A stretch of DNA of 64,000 bases, taken from NCBI RefSeq assembly GCF_041514305.1, contig NZ_JBGMWH010000021.1, forward strand, positions 1-64,000, written 5' to 3'. The translations under genes were made by a program, and so were the position numbers. Under the pieces are notes generated by a model. That model was not told where the DNA came from. It made no database searches and saw nothing but the letters and a program-made list of their open reading frames with translations. Source of the stretch: Salinarimonas chemoclinalis. Lineage in GTDB: Bacteria > Pseudomonadota > Alphaproteobacteria > Rhizobiales > Beijerinckiaceae. Each line of letters starts with the position of its first letter. Position 1 is the stretch's first letter. Shown one piece after another: positions 9,596-18,736 of this stretch.

Positions 9596-9955
9596 ATGAT
9601 CAAGTCCGAGCTGGTCATGCGCATCGCGGAGCAGAATCCGCACCTCTATCAGCGCGACGTCGAGAACATCGTCGGCGCGATCCTGGAGACGATCGCGGAC
9701 GCCCTCGCCCGCGGGGACCGCGTCGAGCTGCGCGGGTTCGGCGCCTTCTCGGTGAAGCGGCGGGACGCGCGCATCGGGCGCAACCCGCGCACCGGCGAGA
9801 CCGTTGCCGTGGCCGAGAAGGCGATTCCCGTCTTCAAGACCGGCAAGGAGATGCGCAACCGGCTCAACCGCGACGGCCTGGGCGATCGCGCCGACGAAGC
9901 CGACGAGGACGCCGGCGCGGCGGGCGGCGTGGCGCAGATCGCCGCGGCGCGCTAG
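9596..9955 (+). CDS. ihfB: Integration host factor subunit beta
   Basis: IHF beta pairs with IHF alpha to bend DNA sharply at specific sites in replication, recombination and sigma-54 transcription. Residues 1-95 match the HU/IHF fold: MIKSELVMRIAEQNPHL at the N-terminus, RVELRGFGAFSVKRRDAR, and the DNA-intercalating arm IGRNPRTGE with its conserved Pro. The protein is 119 residues, about 20 longer than the common length. The extra C-terminal tail (DRADEADEDAGAAGG) is acidic and alanine-rich, a variation seen in some alphaproteobacteria. It is downstream of sppA. Confidence 0.95.
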   Translation: MIKSELVMRIAEQNPHLYQRDVENIVGAILETIADALARGDRVELRGFGAFSVKRRDARIGRNPRTGETVAVAEKAIPVFKTGKEMRNRLNRDGLGDRADEADEDAGAAGGVAQIAAAR

Positions 9956-10035
9956 TCTGGCGCCGCACGCATCGATCCGCCATCGCGTCCGCGCGCCGCA
10001 CGCCCGGCCGGAGCCCGTATCCTGGAGGACCTCCC

Positions 10036-10377
10036 ATGAGGCGCATCGTCTCGCTCCTGATCCTCGTCCCCTTCGCCCTCCTGGTGGCGCTGCTGGCCAT
10101 GGCCAACCGGGTGCCGACGCGGATTTCGCTCGACCCGTTCACGCCGGAAAACCCGGTCTGGTCCGTGACCGGGCCGCTCTGGGTCGTGCTGTTCGTCACC
10201 TTCACGGTGGGCGTCGTCGTCGGCGGCTGCGCCGCCTGGCTCGTGCAGGGCAAGCACCGCAAGGCCGAGCGCACCTACAAGCGCGAGGCCACCCGGCTCG
10301 AGAGCGAGGTCGAGCGCGCCAAGGCGCGGGAGGCCGAGACCGGCATGCCGGCGCTCGCCGGCCCGCGCGGGCGATGA
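10036..10377 (+). CDS. lapA: LapA-domain (DUF1049) inner-membrane protein
   Basis: The 113-residue protein has two membrane helices (residues about 3-22 and 44-68) followed by a charged cytoplasmic coiled-coil tail (KHRKAERTYKREATRLESEV). This is the layout of LapA/YciS, which helps control lipopolysaccharide assembly in enterobacteria. The role in alphaproteobacteria is less certain. Its stop codon overlaps the next start (ATGA at 10374-10377), so the downstream gene is translationally coupled. A GGAGG site (10022-10026) precedes the start. Confidence 0.8.
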   Translation: MRRIVSLLILVPFALLVALLAMANRVPTRISLDPFTPENPVWSVTGPLWVVLFVTFTVGVVVGGCAAWLVQGKHRKAERTYKREATRLESEVERAKAREAETGMPALAGPRGR

Positions 10378-11378
10378 GCGGGCGGGAATCGCTCGCCGTC
10401 GTCTCCGCCTCGGACATCGACCGCGCGCTGACGTTCCCGGGCCTCGTCGACGCGCTCGAGGCGGCCTTCCGCGGCGATCTCGTCGCGCCGGTGCGCCACC
10501 ATCACGGCGTCGCGCGGCCCGACGGCGATGCGACGCTGCTGCTGATGCCGGCCTGGACCGGCTGCCGCGAGACCGCGGCGAGCGCCGACGGCGCCGCGCT
10601 CGGCGTCAAGATCGTCGCGGTCTTCCCCGGCAACGGCGCACGCGGCCTCGCCTCCGTCCAGGGCGTCTACTACCTCGCCGACGGGGCGACCGGCGTGCCG
10701 CGGGCGGTGTTCGACGGCGCCCGCCTGACCCTGTGGCGCACCGCCTGCGCCTCCGCGCTCGCCGCCCGCCGTCTCGCCCGGCCCGACGCCGCGCGCATGA
10801 CCATGGTCGGCGCCGGCGCGCTCGCTCCCTTCCTGATCCGCGCGCACATGAGCCAGCGCCCGATCGAGGCCGTGACGATCTGGAACCGCGATCCCGCCAA
10901 GGCGCGGGCGCTCGCCGCGGATCTCGCCGCGCAGGGCCTGCCGACGACGGCGAGCGCGGACCTGGAGAGCGCGGTCCGCGCGGCCGACCTCGTCTCCTGC
11001 GCCACACTCTCCCGGGAGCCGCTGGTGCGCGGCGCGTGGCTGGCGCCGGGCGCCCATCTCGACCTCGTCGGCGCCTTCAACCCGTCGATGCGCGAGGCCG
11101 ACGACGAGGCGCTGCGGCGCGCCGCGGTCTTCGTCGACACGCCCGCGGCGCTGGAGGAGGGCGGCGACGTCGCAATCGCCATCCGAGACGGTGCCATCGC
11201 GCGCGATCACGTGCGCGGCGACCTCTTCGGCCTGTGCCGCGGCGCGGTCCCCGGGCGCGCGCACGCGGACGCCGAGGCGATCACGCTGTTCAAGTCCGTG
11301 GGCGCGGCCATCGAGGATCTCGCCGCGGCGATGGCGGTGATGGCGGTGCGCAGCGTTGTCGACGGAGGGACGGGCTGA
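10374..11378 (+). CDS. Ornithine cyclodeaminase / mu-crystallin family protein
   Basis: The 334-residue protein matches the family that binds NAD(P) and acts on amino or imino acids (ornithine cyclodeaminase, alanine dehydrogenase, ketimine reductase). Visible blocks are GVKIVAVFPGNGARGLASVQG, the Rossmann segment MTMVGAGALAPFLIRAH, VTIWNRDPAKARALAADLAA, and the family region GAHLDLVGAFNPSMREAD. The motif before the Rossmann loop reads GAGALAP rather than the more usual GxGxQA, so true ornithine cyclodeaminase activity is uncertain. The start is the ATG overlapping the lapA stop. The longer open frame upstream lies inside lapA and ihfB and was rejected. Confidence 0.85.
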   Translation: MSGRESLAVVSASDIDRALTFPGLVDALEAAFRGDLVAPVRHHHGVARPDGDATLLLMPAWTGCRETAASADGAALGVKIVAVFPGNGARGLASVQGVYYLADGATGVPRAVFDGARLTLWRTACASALAARRLARPDAARMTMVGAGALAPFLIRAHMSQRPIEAVTIWNRDPAKARALAADLAAQGLPTTASADLESAVRAADLVSCATLSREPLVRGAWLAPGAHLDLVGAFNPSMREADDEALRRAAVFVDTPAALEEGGDVAIAIRDGAIARDHVRGDLFGLCRGAVPGRAHADAEAITLFKSVGAAIEDLAAAMAVMAVRSVVDGGTG

Positions 11379-11466
11379 ACTGGCGGCCGTCCTCTTGCTG
11401 CTGTCTTCGGTTGCGCGTTTCAGGAGTTCGTGTTTTCCTTACGATCACTCGTGGGGGCTGTAGCCA

Positions 11467-12075
11467 ATGGACATCCTGAACTTCTTCCGATCGTGGCCTC
11501 AGCTCATCGTCAACGCACTCGAGAAGCGACGGGAGCGCGACGAGGCGTTCTTTAGGGACATAATCGAGCCCTGCTACAACCAATTTGTCGATTATCATCT
11601 CGATTATTGCCAGATGTTTCGGATTCTCGATCGTATTCGAAAAAATGATCTCACGGATTGGGAGTCAATAGACGAGGATGTGCGCAAAGAATTCTTGCAG
11701 AAGCGACAACAAAGAGAATTTCATCGTGATTTTTTTCGAGAAGGCGTAGCATCTCTAATCAATCAAGTATCTAATCGTGCTGATACAGATATCACTAAAT
11801 TTTGCGTTGCTATATATGCATATTTTATACTCGATGAAGATGATTCGCCATACTTAGATGACGAGGCAACAGAGCGATGGATTCAGATGTTGAGCGCAAG
11901 GGACGGATCTCAGACCTTTCGTAGTCCCACGCAGTCTGTCGCAATAACAGTCAGAGGAGCGACGCAGGCTTCCGAGATACTGGAAGTCCGTGACGTCGCC
12001 CTCGGCAAAATATGCATCAAGGCGACCTACGTACAAGATTTCTACGTCCGTAACCGCATGCGAATGTACCAATAG
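11467..12075 (+). CDS. AT-rich orphan hypothetical protein, probably acquired
   Basis: I do not recognise this 202-residue protein. It is rich in charged and aromatic residues and mostly helical by eye (ALEKRRERDEAFFRDIIEP, DEDVRKEFLQKRQQREFH). It has no signal peptide or membrane helix. A short beta-rich C-terminus starts near residue 155 (SVAITVRGATQASEIL). Its DNA, especially 11580-11930, is strikingly AT-rich against the surrounding high-GC sequence and uses codons such as ATA, AAA, TTT and CTA that neighbours avoid. That is direct evidence of foreign origin or of a very recent gene. GGGGGCT (11453-11459) may serve as ribosome binding site. No mobile-element ends are visible around it. 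Confidence 0.65.
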   Translation: MDILNFFRSWPQLIVNALEKRRERDEAFFRDIIEPCYNQFVDYHLDYCQMFRILDRIRKNDLTDWESIDEDVRKEFLQKRQQREFHRDFFREGVASLINQVSNRADTDITKFCVAIYAYFILDEDDSPYLDDEATERWIQMLSARDGSQTFRSPTQSVAITVRGATQASEILEVRDVALGKICIKATYVQDFYVRNRMRMYQ

Positions 12076-12097
12076 CGCGACGTGTGGACACTCGGGT

Positions 12098-13426
12098 TCA
12101 GCTCGCCGCCACGCCCGCGAAGAGCCCCGCCACGTCCTGCGCCGCGCGCTCGCCCTCCGCCCAGGCGCCGCCGATCGTGCCCCAGAGCGTCGACGAGGTC
12201 GCCTCTCCCGCCAGTACGATGCGTCCGCCGACGGGCTCGCGCAGGGCCGCGCGGGCGCCGTGGGCGCCGGGGGGCGCGGTCGTCCAGGCGCCGGCCGAGA
12301 AGCGGTCCTCGCCCCAGCGGCTCGCGTGCAGCACCCGCAGCCCCGCGACCGCCTCGCGCCCGAAGCGGGCGGCGAGGCTCTCGCGCACGAAGCCGGCGCG
12401 GGCCTCCGGCGAGCCGAGACGCCCCACCAGCGCCCCGCCGAGATCGGCGTAGTGCAGCACGCCGCCGTCGAAGTTCGCGAGCAGGCCGAGGTTCGCGTCC
12501 GCGTCGCCGTCGAAGACGACGGTGGTGTTCGCCGCCTCCCGCAGCGGCCCGCCGGGCCAGGCGAGGACGACGTGCTCGTAGGAGGCCGGGCGCAGCGCGC
12601 CGAGCGCGTCGCGGGTCGCGGCGGGGAGCGGCGGATCGAACACGATGTCGCCGCGTGCGAGGACCGGCACCGGCACGGTGACGACGAGCGCGCGCGCGCC
12701 GAGCGTGCCGCGATCGGTCTCCACGCGCACCTCCCGGCCCGACCAGTCGACGCGGGTGGCGCGGGTGGCGAGCGCGACGGGCAGCCCGTCGGCGAGGCGC
12801 GCCACGAGGGCGCCGTATCCGCCGGCGACGAAGAGGTCGAGATCGTCCTTCGCCGCCGCGAAATCGGCCGCGCCGATCGCCTCGAGCGCCACGCCGCAGG
12901 CGAAGGGGCCGTGGGCGAACGCCAGCGCGTCGCGGTAGGGTTGGGCCCGCGGCGCGAGCCGCGCGAGGGCGGCCGAGGCCGGCGCGAGGTCGCCGCCGGC
13001 GCCGATCTCGGAGATCGCCGCGTCGAGGTCCGCCCAGCCCTCGTGGAACCGGCGGGTCTCGATCGCGTCCGCCTCGCGGGCGCCGAGGATCAGGCGCGGC
13101 TCCTGCGGGGCGTCGAAGAGCGGCAGCCCGAGGCGCCGCGCCTCGCCGACGAGGCCGTTGTCGTCGGCCGCGTGCAGCCAGTGCGCCCCGAGATCGACCG
13201 CCTGGCCGGCGATGCGCGCGGTCAGCGCGCGCCCGCCGACGCGGTCGCGGGCCTCGATCAGGACGACGGAGAAGCCGTCCGCCAGGAGCCGGCGGGCGGC
13301 GGCGATGCCGGCGGCGCCGGCACCGAGGATCGCCACGTCCGCCGATCGGGGCGCGGGCGCGACGCGCGCGCGCCGCACCGGAGTGGGATCCGGCGCCGCC
13401 GGCGCGTCGGGACTTCGAGAGGGCAT
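12098..13426 (-). CDS. Flavin amine oxidase family protein (FAD-dependent)
   Basis: The protein carries the Rossmann FAD site VAILGAGAAGIAAARRLLADG, given here as its core GAGAAGIAAARRL, and then LIEARDRVGGRALTARI, the GG doublet motif of monoamine oxidase-like enzymes. The C-terminal block IVLAGEATSSTLWGTIGGAW is the second FAD contact. Length is about 442 residues, normal for the family. Substrates in this group are amines, polyamines or amino acids, and nothing here decides which. I chose the ATG at 13426 (MPSRSPDAP) because the 26 codons upstream are Arg-rich and lack homology. A start at 13504 is possible. It converges on the AT-rich orphan with a gap of only 22 bp. Confidence 0.85.
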   Translation of the reverse strand: MPSRSPDAPAAPDPTPVRRARVAPAPRSADVAILGAGAAGIAAARRLLADGFSVVLIEARDRVGGRALTARIAGQAVDLGAHWLHAADDNGLVGEARRLGLPLFDAPQEPRLILGAREADAIETRRFHEGWADLDAAISEIGAGGDLAPASAALARLAPRAQPYRDALAFAHGPFACGVALEAIGAADFAAAKDDLDLFVAGGYGALVARLADGLPVALATRATRVDWSGREVRVETDRGTLGARALVVTVPVPVLARGDIVFDPPLPAATRDALGALRPASYEHVVLAWPGGPLREAANTTVVFDGDADANLGLLANFDGGVLHYADLGGALVGRLGSPEARAGFVRESLAARFGREAVAGLRVLHASRWGEDRFSAGAWTTAPPGAHGARAALREPVGGRIVLAGEATSSTLWGTIGGAWAEGERAAQDVAGLFAGVAAS

Positions 13427-13816
13427 GCGGATGTCGTCCGAGGGCCGCCGACGGCGGGATCGCGCGGGAGATGCGCCGATGCCGGGCGCTCCGCAAGCGG
13501 CCATGGGCGCGGCGCTTGCGCGCAGGGCATGCAGCCGAGCGCAGACATCCGGGCGTGGTACGTAGGTGCCGCGAAGCCCGCGTGTCGATTACATACATGC
13601 CTATGCACGCGTCTCGCCGTATAGCCGAAGCTCAGCGGTTGCCATTCGGGCTCGGCTCCGTTAAGTTCTCATCGAAACGTGGGTTCCCGCATAGCACTCC
13701 GTTGGGCCGGGGTCACATTTTGCATGCGCTAGTCGTATCGCAGCTGCGGAATCTGCTATCGCCACCTTCGTCGATGCTCTCATCGGCGCACCGCCGCTGC
13801 GCGTATTGGGAGAGGC
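13427..13816. other. Divergent intergenic region ahead of proV
   Basis: About 390 bp separate the amine oxidase from proV. The part from about 13560 on is less GC-rich than the coding DNA, as expected for a promoter region. TTGCAT at 13720 and other weak hexamers occur, but none gives a convincing 17-bp spaced pair. No hairpin or riboswitch fold stands out. Osmotic or substrate control of proVWX would have to act here. Confidence 0.4.
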
Positions 13817-15085
13817 ATGAACGACAAGATCGTCGTCGAGAACCTTTACAAGATCTTCGGGCCCGACCCGGAGGACGCGCTCGCGCTGGTCCGTCGGGGC
13901 CTGAACAAGGACGAGATCTTCGCGCGCACCGGCAACACGGTCGGCGTGTGCGATGCGTCCTTCACGGTTCGCGAGGGCGAGATCTTCGTGATCATGGGCC
14001 TGTCCGGGTCGGGCAAGTCCACGATGGTGCGGATGTTCAACCGGCTGATCGAGCCCACCGCCGGATCGATCGCGATCGACGGACGCGACATCACCAAGCT
14101 CGACGAGGCCGGCCTGCGCGCGCTGCGCCGCACCACGATCTCGATGGTGTTCCAGTCCTTCGCGCTGCTCCCCCACGTCAAGGTCGTCGACAACGTCGCC
14201 TTCGGCCTCGAACTCGCCGGCATGGGCCGCGAGGAGCGGCGGGAGCGGGCGCTCGCCGCGCTCGAGCAGGTCGGGCTCGCCGCCAACGCCGAGAGCTATC
14301 CCGACGAGCTCTCCGGCGGCATGCAGCAGCGCGTCGGCCTCGCCCGGGCGCTCGCCGCCGACCCGCCGATCCTCCTGATGGACGAGGCCTTCTCCGCGCT
14401 CGACCCGCTGATCCGCTCGGAGATGCAGGACGAACTCATCCGCCTGCAGGACGAGAAGAAGCGCACGATCATCTTCATCAGCCACGATCTCGACGAGGCC
14501 ATGCGCATCGGCGACCGCATCGCCATCATGCAGGGCGGCATCGTCGTGCAGGTCGGCACGCCCGACGAGATCCTCAAGAACCCGGCGAACGCGTACGTGC
14601 GCTCCTTCTTCCGCGGGGTGGACGTGTCGAAAGTGCTCACCGCCGCCGACATCGCCACCAAGACGCAGGTGACCATCATCGACAAGCCCGAACAGGGCCC
14701 GCGGGCGGCGCTGCGGCTGCTCGGCGACTTCGATCGCGAGTGGGGCTTCGTGATCGGCCGCGGCCGCCGCTTCGCCGGCGTCGTCTCGGTCTCCTCGCTG
14801 GAGCAGGCGCGGCACGACGACGCCCCGCTCGACGCCGCGCTGATGCCGGAGATCGCGACCGTCCGGCCGGAGGCGCCGCTGGGTGAACTGATGGGCGTCG
14901 TCGCGACCGCGCCCTATCCGGTGCCGGTGGTCGACGAGGAGGGCCGCTATCGCGGCGCGGTCTCGCGCACGTCGCTCCTGCAGGCGCTCGACGGCCTCCC
15001 CGGCGAGGCCGAGGCGACGTTCGAGCCCCCGATCGATGCGGACGAGGCCGGCGCGCCCCGTCCCGTCGCCGCGGCCGGGGAGTGA
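13817..15085 (+). CDS. proV: Glycine betaine/proline ABC transporter ATPase ProV
   Basis: ProV powers uptake of glycine betaine and related quaternary amines. Residues about 1-270 form the ABC domain: Walker A GLSGSGKST (61-69), signature LSGGMQQRVGLARAL, Walker B ILLMDEAFSALD and the switch ISHDLDEAM. The N-terminal insert VRRGLNKDEIFARTG before Walker A is characteristic of the ProV/OpuAA subfamily. Residues about 275-400 are a tandem CBS module, in this family a sensor of ionic strength. The stop overlaps the beginning of proW, so the genes form an operon. Confidence 0.95.
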   Translation: MNDKIVVENLYKIFGPDPEDALALVRRGLNKDEIFARTGNTVGVCDASFTVREGEIFVIMGLSGSGKSTMVRMFNRLIEPTAGSIAIDGRDITKLDEAGLRALRRTTISMVFQSFALLPHVKVVDNVAFGLELAGMGREERRERALAALEQVGLAANAESYPDELSGGMQQRVGLARALAADPPILLMDEAFSALDPLIRSEMQDELIRLQDEKKRTIIFISHDLDEAMRIGDRIAIMQGGIVVQVGTPDEILKNPANAYVRSFFRGVDVSKVLTAADIATKTQVTIIDKPEQGPRAALRLLGDFDREWGFVIGRGRRFAGVVSVSSLEQARHDDAPLDAALMPEIATVRPEAPLGELMGVVATAPYPVPVVDEEGRYRGAVSRTSLLQALDGLPGEAEATFEPPIDADEAGAPRPVAAAGE

Positions 15086-15087
15086 CC

Positions 15088-16059
15088 ATGATGCAGACCT
15101 TCGCCTTCAACCCGCTCTACCCGTTCGAGACGCTCGAGATCCCCTTCGACGACTGGGTGGACGACGCGTTCCGCTGGATCGCCGGCGCGCGCCCGGTCTT
15201 CCAGGCGATCCGCCAGCCGATCGACTGGGTGCTCGAGGGCATCACCGACCTGCTGCTGTTCCTGCCGCCCGGCCTCATGATCGCGCTCCTCGCGCTCGTC
15301 GCCTGGCAGATCGTCGGCGGGCGGCTCGCGATCGGGACCGCTCTGTCGCTGTTCTTCGTCGGCCTGATCGGTGCCTACGAGCAGTCCATGGTGACGCTCG
15401 CGCTGGTGCTGACGGCGGTATTCTTCTGCGCGGTGATCGGCGTGCCGCTGGGCATCCTGGCCGCGCGCTCCGACCGGTTCGAGACGGGACTGCGCCCTGT
15501 GCTCGACACGATGCAGACGACGCCTGCCTTCGTCTATCTCGTGCCGATCGTGGTGCTGTTCGGCATCGGCAACGTGCCCGGCGTGATCGTGACGATCATC
15601 TTCGCGGTGGCGCCGCTGATTCGGCTGACCAACCTCGGCATCCGCCAGGTGCCCAAGGACGTGATCGAGGCCGCCAACGCCTTCGGCGCATCTGGCCGGC
15701 AGCTCCTGTTCAAGGTGCAATTGCCGCTCGCCACCAAGACGATCATGGCCGGCGTCAACCAGTCGCTGATGCTCGCGCTCTCGATGGTGGTGATCGCCTC
15801 GATGATCTCGGTGGGCGGGCTCGGCCAGATGGTGCTGCGCGGCATCGGGCGGCTCGACATGGGGCTCGCGGTGATCGGCGGCATCGGCATCGTCGTTCTC
15901 GCCATCGTGCTCGACCGGATGACCCAGGCGCTCGCGTCGTCCGAGCGCGAGCGCGGCGGGCGGCGCTTCGTCGAGCGCGGGCCGATCGGCCTCGTGCGCG
16001 GCTTGACCGCCGGGCGCAGCGCGAGCGCGGCCACGGCGGCGACGCAGCGCGGCCGCTGA
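15088..16059 (+). CDS. proW: Glycine betaine/proline ABC transporter permease ProW
   Basis: The 323-residue membrane protein has an amphipathic N-terminal region (residues 1-60, FDDWVDDAFRWIAGA) followed by about six helices. The permease coupling segment EAANAFGASGRQLLFKVQLP is the EAA loop that contacts ProV. The order proV-proW-proX and the conserved MQTTPAFVYLVPIV block support the call. I prefer ATG 15088 because GGGGAG (15077-15082) lies five bases upstream. A GTG at 15082 overlapping the proV stop is the alternative. Confidence 0.93.
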   Translation: MMQTFAFNPLYPFETLEIPFDDWVDDAFRWIAGARPVFQAIRQPIDWVLEGITDLLLFLPPGLMIALLALVAWQIVGGRLAIGTALSLFFVGLIGAYEQSMVTLALVLTAVFFCAVIGVPLGILAARSDRFETGLRPVLDTMQTTPAFVYLVPIVVLFGIGNVPGVIVTIIFAVAPLIRLTNLGIRQVPKDVIEAANAFGASGRQLLFKVQLPLATKTIMAGVNQSLMLALSMVVIASMISVGGLGQMVLRGIGRLDMGLAVIGGIGIVVLAIVLDRMTQALASSERERGGRRFVERGPIGLVRGLTAGRSASAATAATQRGR

Positions 16060-16211
16060 GGCGCGAAGGAGAATCGCACGCGAGCGACGGCCCGCTTCTC
16101 GCGCGGCCGTCGCGCGTCGATGCGGCGCGCGGACCCGTCCGGGGCCGCGCGACCGCCGACCGAGGCAGGGCCCGTCGGGCTCCGACCGAAATCAAGCGAG
16201 AGGAGAAACTC

Positions 16212-17240
16212 ATGCGAACCACGACGACCGCCAGCGCGATCGCGCTGATCGCGGCGCTCGGGCTCATCGCCCAAGGACCGGCCCCCGCGTCGGCTCAGGA
16301 CGCCCCCGCCATGCCCGGCGAGGGCAGGACCGTCCAGCCGATGACCTCCGGCATCGCCGAGGAGATCTTCCAGCACGAGATCCTGTTCGAGGGCCTGCGC
16401 CGACTCGGCTACGAGGTCGAGGATCCGCTCGAGGGCGAGTACGCCGTCATGCACGTGGCGCTCGGCCAGGGCGACGCGGACTTCACCGGCGTGCACTGGA
16501 ACCTGCTGCACCAGGAGTTCTTCGAGAATTCCGGCGGCGAGGACCGGATGGTCAAGCTCGGGACCTTCATCGACAACGTCCTCCAGGGCTACCTGATCGA
16601 CAAGGCGACCGCCGACGAGCACGGCATCACCAACCTCGAGCAGCTCAAGGACCCGGAGATCGCCGCGCTCTTCGACGCCAACGGCGACGGCACCGCGGAC
16701 CTGACCGGCTGCAACCCCGGTTGGGGCTGCGAACTGGTGATCGAGCACCAGATCCCGGAATACGGGCTCGGCGACACGGTGCGGCACAATCAGGGCAGCT
16801 ACTTCGCCCTGATGGCGGACACGATCGCTCGCTTCGAGCGCGGCGAGCCGGTCCTGTACTACACCTGGACGCCGCTGTGGGTCTCGGGCGTGCTCGTCCC
16901 GGGCGAGGACGTCGAGTGGCTCGAGGTGCCATACACCTCGCTGCCGAACAACCCCGACGCCACCGCCGAGGACACCTCCGCCGAGGGCAAGAACCTCGGC
17001 TTCGCGGTCGACGAGATCCGCGTGCTCGCCAACCGCGGGTGGGCCGAGGAGAATCCGCAGGCCGCCCGCTTCCTGGAACTCGCCGAGATCCCGATCAACG
17101 ACGTCTCGGCGCAGAACCTGCTCATGCAGCAGGGCGAGGACTCGATGGACGACATCGAGCGGCACGCGCGGGAGTGGATCGAGGAGAACGTCGACCGGTT
17201 CGACGCCTGGCTCGACGAGGCCCGCGCCGTCGAGGGCTGA
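16212..17240 (+). CDS. proX: Glycine betaine-binding periplasmic protein ProX
   Basis: ProX captures glycine betaine or proline betaine in the periplasm and delivers it to ProVW. The 342-residue precursor has a signal peptide (MRTTTTASAIALIAALGLIA, cleavage after PASAQ). The mature part contains aromatic-rich ligand-box candidates (FTGVHWNLLHQEFFE, YYTWTPLWVSGVLVPG) and the CNPGWGCE disulfide-type segment seen in E. coli-type ProX. AGGAG (16200-16204) precedes the ATG. A strong terminator follows about 30 bp after the stop, ending the operon. A separate start 150 bp after proW allows extra expression of the binding protein. Confidence 0.95.
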   Translation: MRTTTTASAIALIAALGLIAQGPAPASAQDAPAMPGEGRTVQPMTSGIAEEIFQHEILFEGLRRLGYEVEDPLEGEYAVMHVALGQGDADFTGVHWNLLHQEFFENSGGEDRMVKLGTFIDNVLQGYLIDKATADEHGITNLEQLKDPEIAALFDANGDGTADLTGCNPGWGCELVIEHQIPEYGLGDTVRHNQGSYFALMADTIARFERGEPVLYYTWTPLWVSGVLVPGEDVEWLEVPYTSLPNNPDATAEDTSAEGKNLGFAVDEIRVLANRGWAEENPQAARFLELAEIPINDVSAQNLLMQQGEDSMDDIERHAREWIEENVDRFDAWLDEARAVEG

Positions 17241-17267
17241 TCGCCCGCGGCACGCGATTAAGCGAGG

Positions 17268-17297
17268 AAGGGCGGCGTCCGGCGGACGCCGCCCTTT
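17268..17297 (+). terminator. Rho-independent terminator after proX
   Basis: GGGCGGCGTCC (17270-17280) and GGACGCCGCCC (17284-17294) pair perfectly over a three-base loop, extended by AA/TT outside, with a T-run at 17295-17297. It closes the proVWX operon. Confidence 0.85.
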
Positions 17298-17395
17298 CCG
17301 GTTCCGAGACGCGGCGAGTCCCTCTCGCGGGTATCCCGTCGCGGCCTCCCGTGCTACCCCGTGGCCGATCCAGATCCGATCGAAGGAGCAGAGCC

Positions 17396-18172
17396 ATGGC
17401 CGCGCAAACGCCCGTCGAGACCCGCGTCTTCCGCTGTCTCTCCGACAATATCGGCGTCCTCGTCCGCGATCCCGCGACGGGCGCCTGCGCCGCGATCGAC
17501 GTGCCCGACGCCGCCGCCGTCCTGAAGGCGGCGGAGGAGGCCGGCTGGCGGATCACGGACATTCTCGTCACGCACAAGCACGCCGACCACGTGCAGGGCA
17601 TACCCGAGATCGTCGCCGCCACCGGCGCGCGCGTCGTTGCGCCGGCGAAGGGTCCGGCGATCGCCGGCGCGGCGCAGACCGTGGCGGAGGGCGACACGGT
17701 GACGGTCGGCGATCTCGTGGCGGCGGTCTGGGAGACGCCCGGGCACTGCGAGGACCACGTGACCTTCCACTTCGCGGGGGCGAGGCTGCTCTTCCCCGGC
17801 GACGTGCTCTTCCCGATGGGCTGCGGGCGCGTCTTCGGAGAGGGCTACGACGACCTGTGGCGGGCGCTCTCCCGCATCGCCGCGCTGCCGGACGACACGG
17901 TCGCCCATTGCGGCCACGACTACACCCGCGCGAACGCCCGCTTCGCGCTGGCCGCCGACCCGGACAACGCCGCCCTCCAGGCCCGCGCCCGCGAGGCGGA
18001 GGAGAAGGCCGCGGCCGGCGTCCTGTTCGGCTCGACCAGCGTGGGCGAGGAGAAGGCGACGAACCCGTTCGTCCGCGCGACCGAGCCGGCGCTCGCCCGC
18101 GCGGTGAGCCTCGAGGGACGCCCGGCGAACGAGGTCTTCCGCGCGCTGCGCGAGTGGAAGAACCGGTTCTGA
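17396..18172 (+). CDS. gloB: Hydroxyacylglutathione hydrolase (glyoxalase II)
   Basis: GloB hydrolyses S-lactoylglutathione to lactate and glutathione, the second step of methylglyoxal detoxification. The 258-residue metallo-beta-lactamase fold shows all metal ligands: THKHADH (59-65 region), TPGHCEDH, LFPGDVLF and AHCGHDY. The C-terminal block CGHDYTRANARFAL and the tail ending in FRALREWKN are specific to the glyoxalase II subfamily. AAGGAG lies at 17383-17388, eight bases before the ATG. It may be co-transcribed with the cupin gene 11 bp downstream. Confidence 0.92.
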   Translation: MAAQTPVETRVFRCLSDNIGVLVRDPATGACAAIDVPDAAAVLKAAEEAGWRITDILVTHKHADHVQGIPEIVAATGARVVAPAKGPAIAGAAQTVAEGDTVTVGDLVAAVWETPGHCEDHVTFHFAGARLLFPGDVLFPMGCGRVFGEGYDDLWRALSRIAALPDDTVAHCGHDYTRANARFALAADPDNAALQARAREAEEKAAAGVLFGSTSVGEEKATNPFVRATEPALARAVSLEGRPANEVFRALREWKNRF

Positions 18173-18183
18173 GGGAGGCCGCC

Positions 18184-18636
18184 ATGGCGCATGCGATCGA
18201 CGGGCTCACCGCGGACGAGGTCGTGGCGCGGCTCGGCCTCGCCCCGCACCCCGAGGGCGGCTTCTACCGCGAGACCTGGCGCGATCCGCGAAACGACGCG
18301 TCCGGCCGCGCCGTCTCGACGGCGATCTACTACCTGCTCGGGATCGGCGACATGTCGGAATGGCACCGCGTCGACGCGGCGGAGGTCTGGCACTTCTACG
18401 CCGGCGCGCCGCTCGTGATCACGCTCTCGCCCAACGGCCACGACGCCGAGGCGCGCCACCTCGGTCCGGACATCGCCCGGGGCCAGGCGCCGCAGATCGT
18501 GGTGCCCGCCGGCTGGTGGCAGACGGCCACCTCGCTCGGTGCCTGGACGCTGGTGGGCTGCACGGTGGCGCCGGGGTTCGACTTCGCCGGCTTCGAGATG
18601 GCCCCGCCCGGCTGGCGGCCGACGCCCAGGAGCTGA
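18184..18636 (+). CDS. DUF985 cupin protein
   Basis: The 150-residue protein matches the DUF985 cupin family: LGLAPHPEGGFYRETWRD near the N-terminus, then IYYLLGIGDMSEWHRVDAAEVWHFYAG, here cited by its core EWHRVDAAEVWHFYAG, which carries the metal-binding histidines, and PAGWWQTA. Members are single-domain beta barrels. Yeast and plant relatives bind metals, but no reaction is established. It directly follows gloB (11 bp), a hint of shared expression but not of shared pathway. Confidence 0.88.
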   Translation: MAHAIDGLTADEVVARLGLAPHPEGGFYRETWRDPRNDASGRAVSTAIYYLLGIGDMSEWHRVDAAEVWHFYAGAPLVITLSPNGHDAEARHLGPDIARGQAPQIVVPAGWWQTATSLGAWTLVGCTVAPGFDFAGFEMAPPGWRPTPRS

Positions 18637-18736
18637 CGAACGCGGTAAGGAACGCTTAACCCTAACGAAGGGTGAAGATTGCGCGCGCGGACGCGTTCCG
18701 GTTCGGTACGCCCGGTTATCGACCGAGGAGTGAGCC

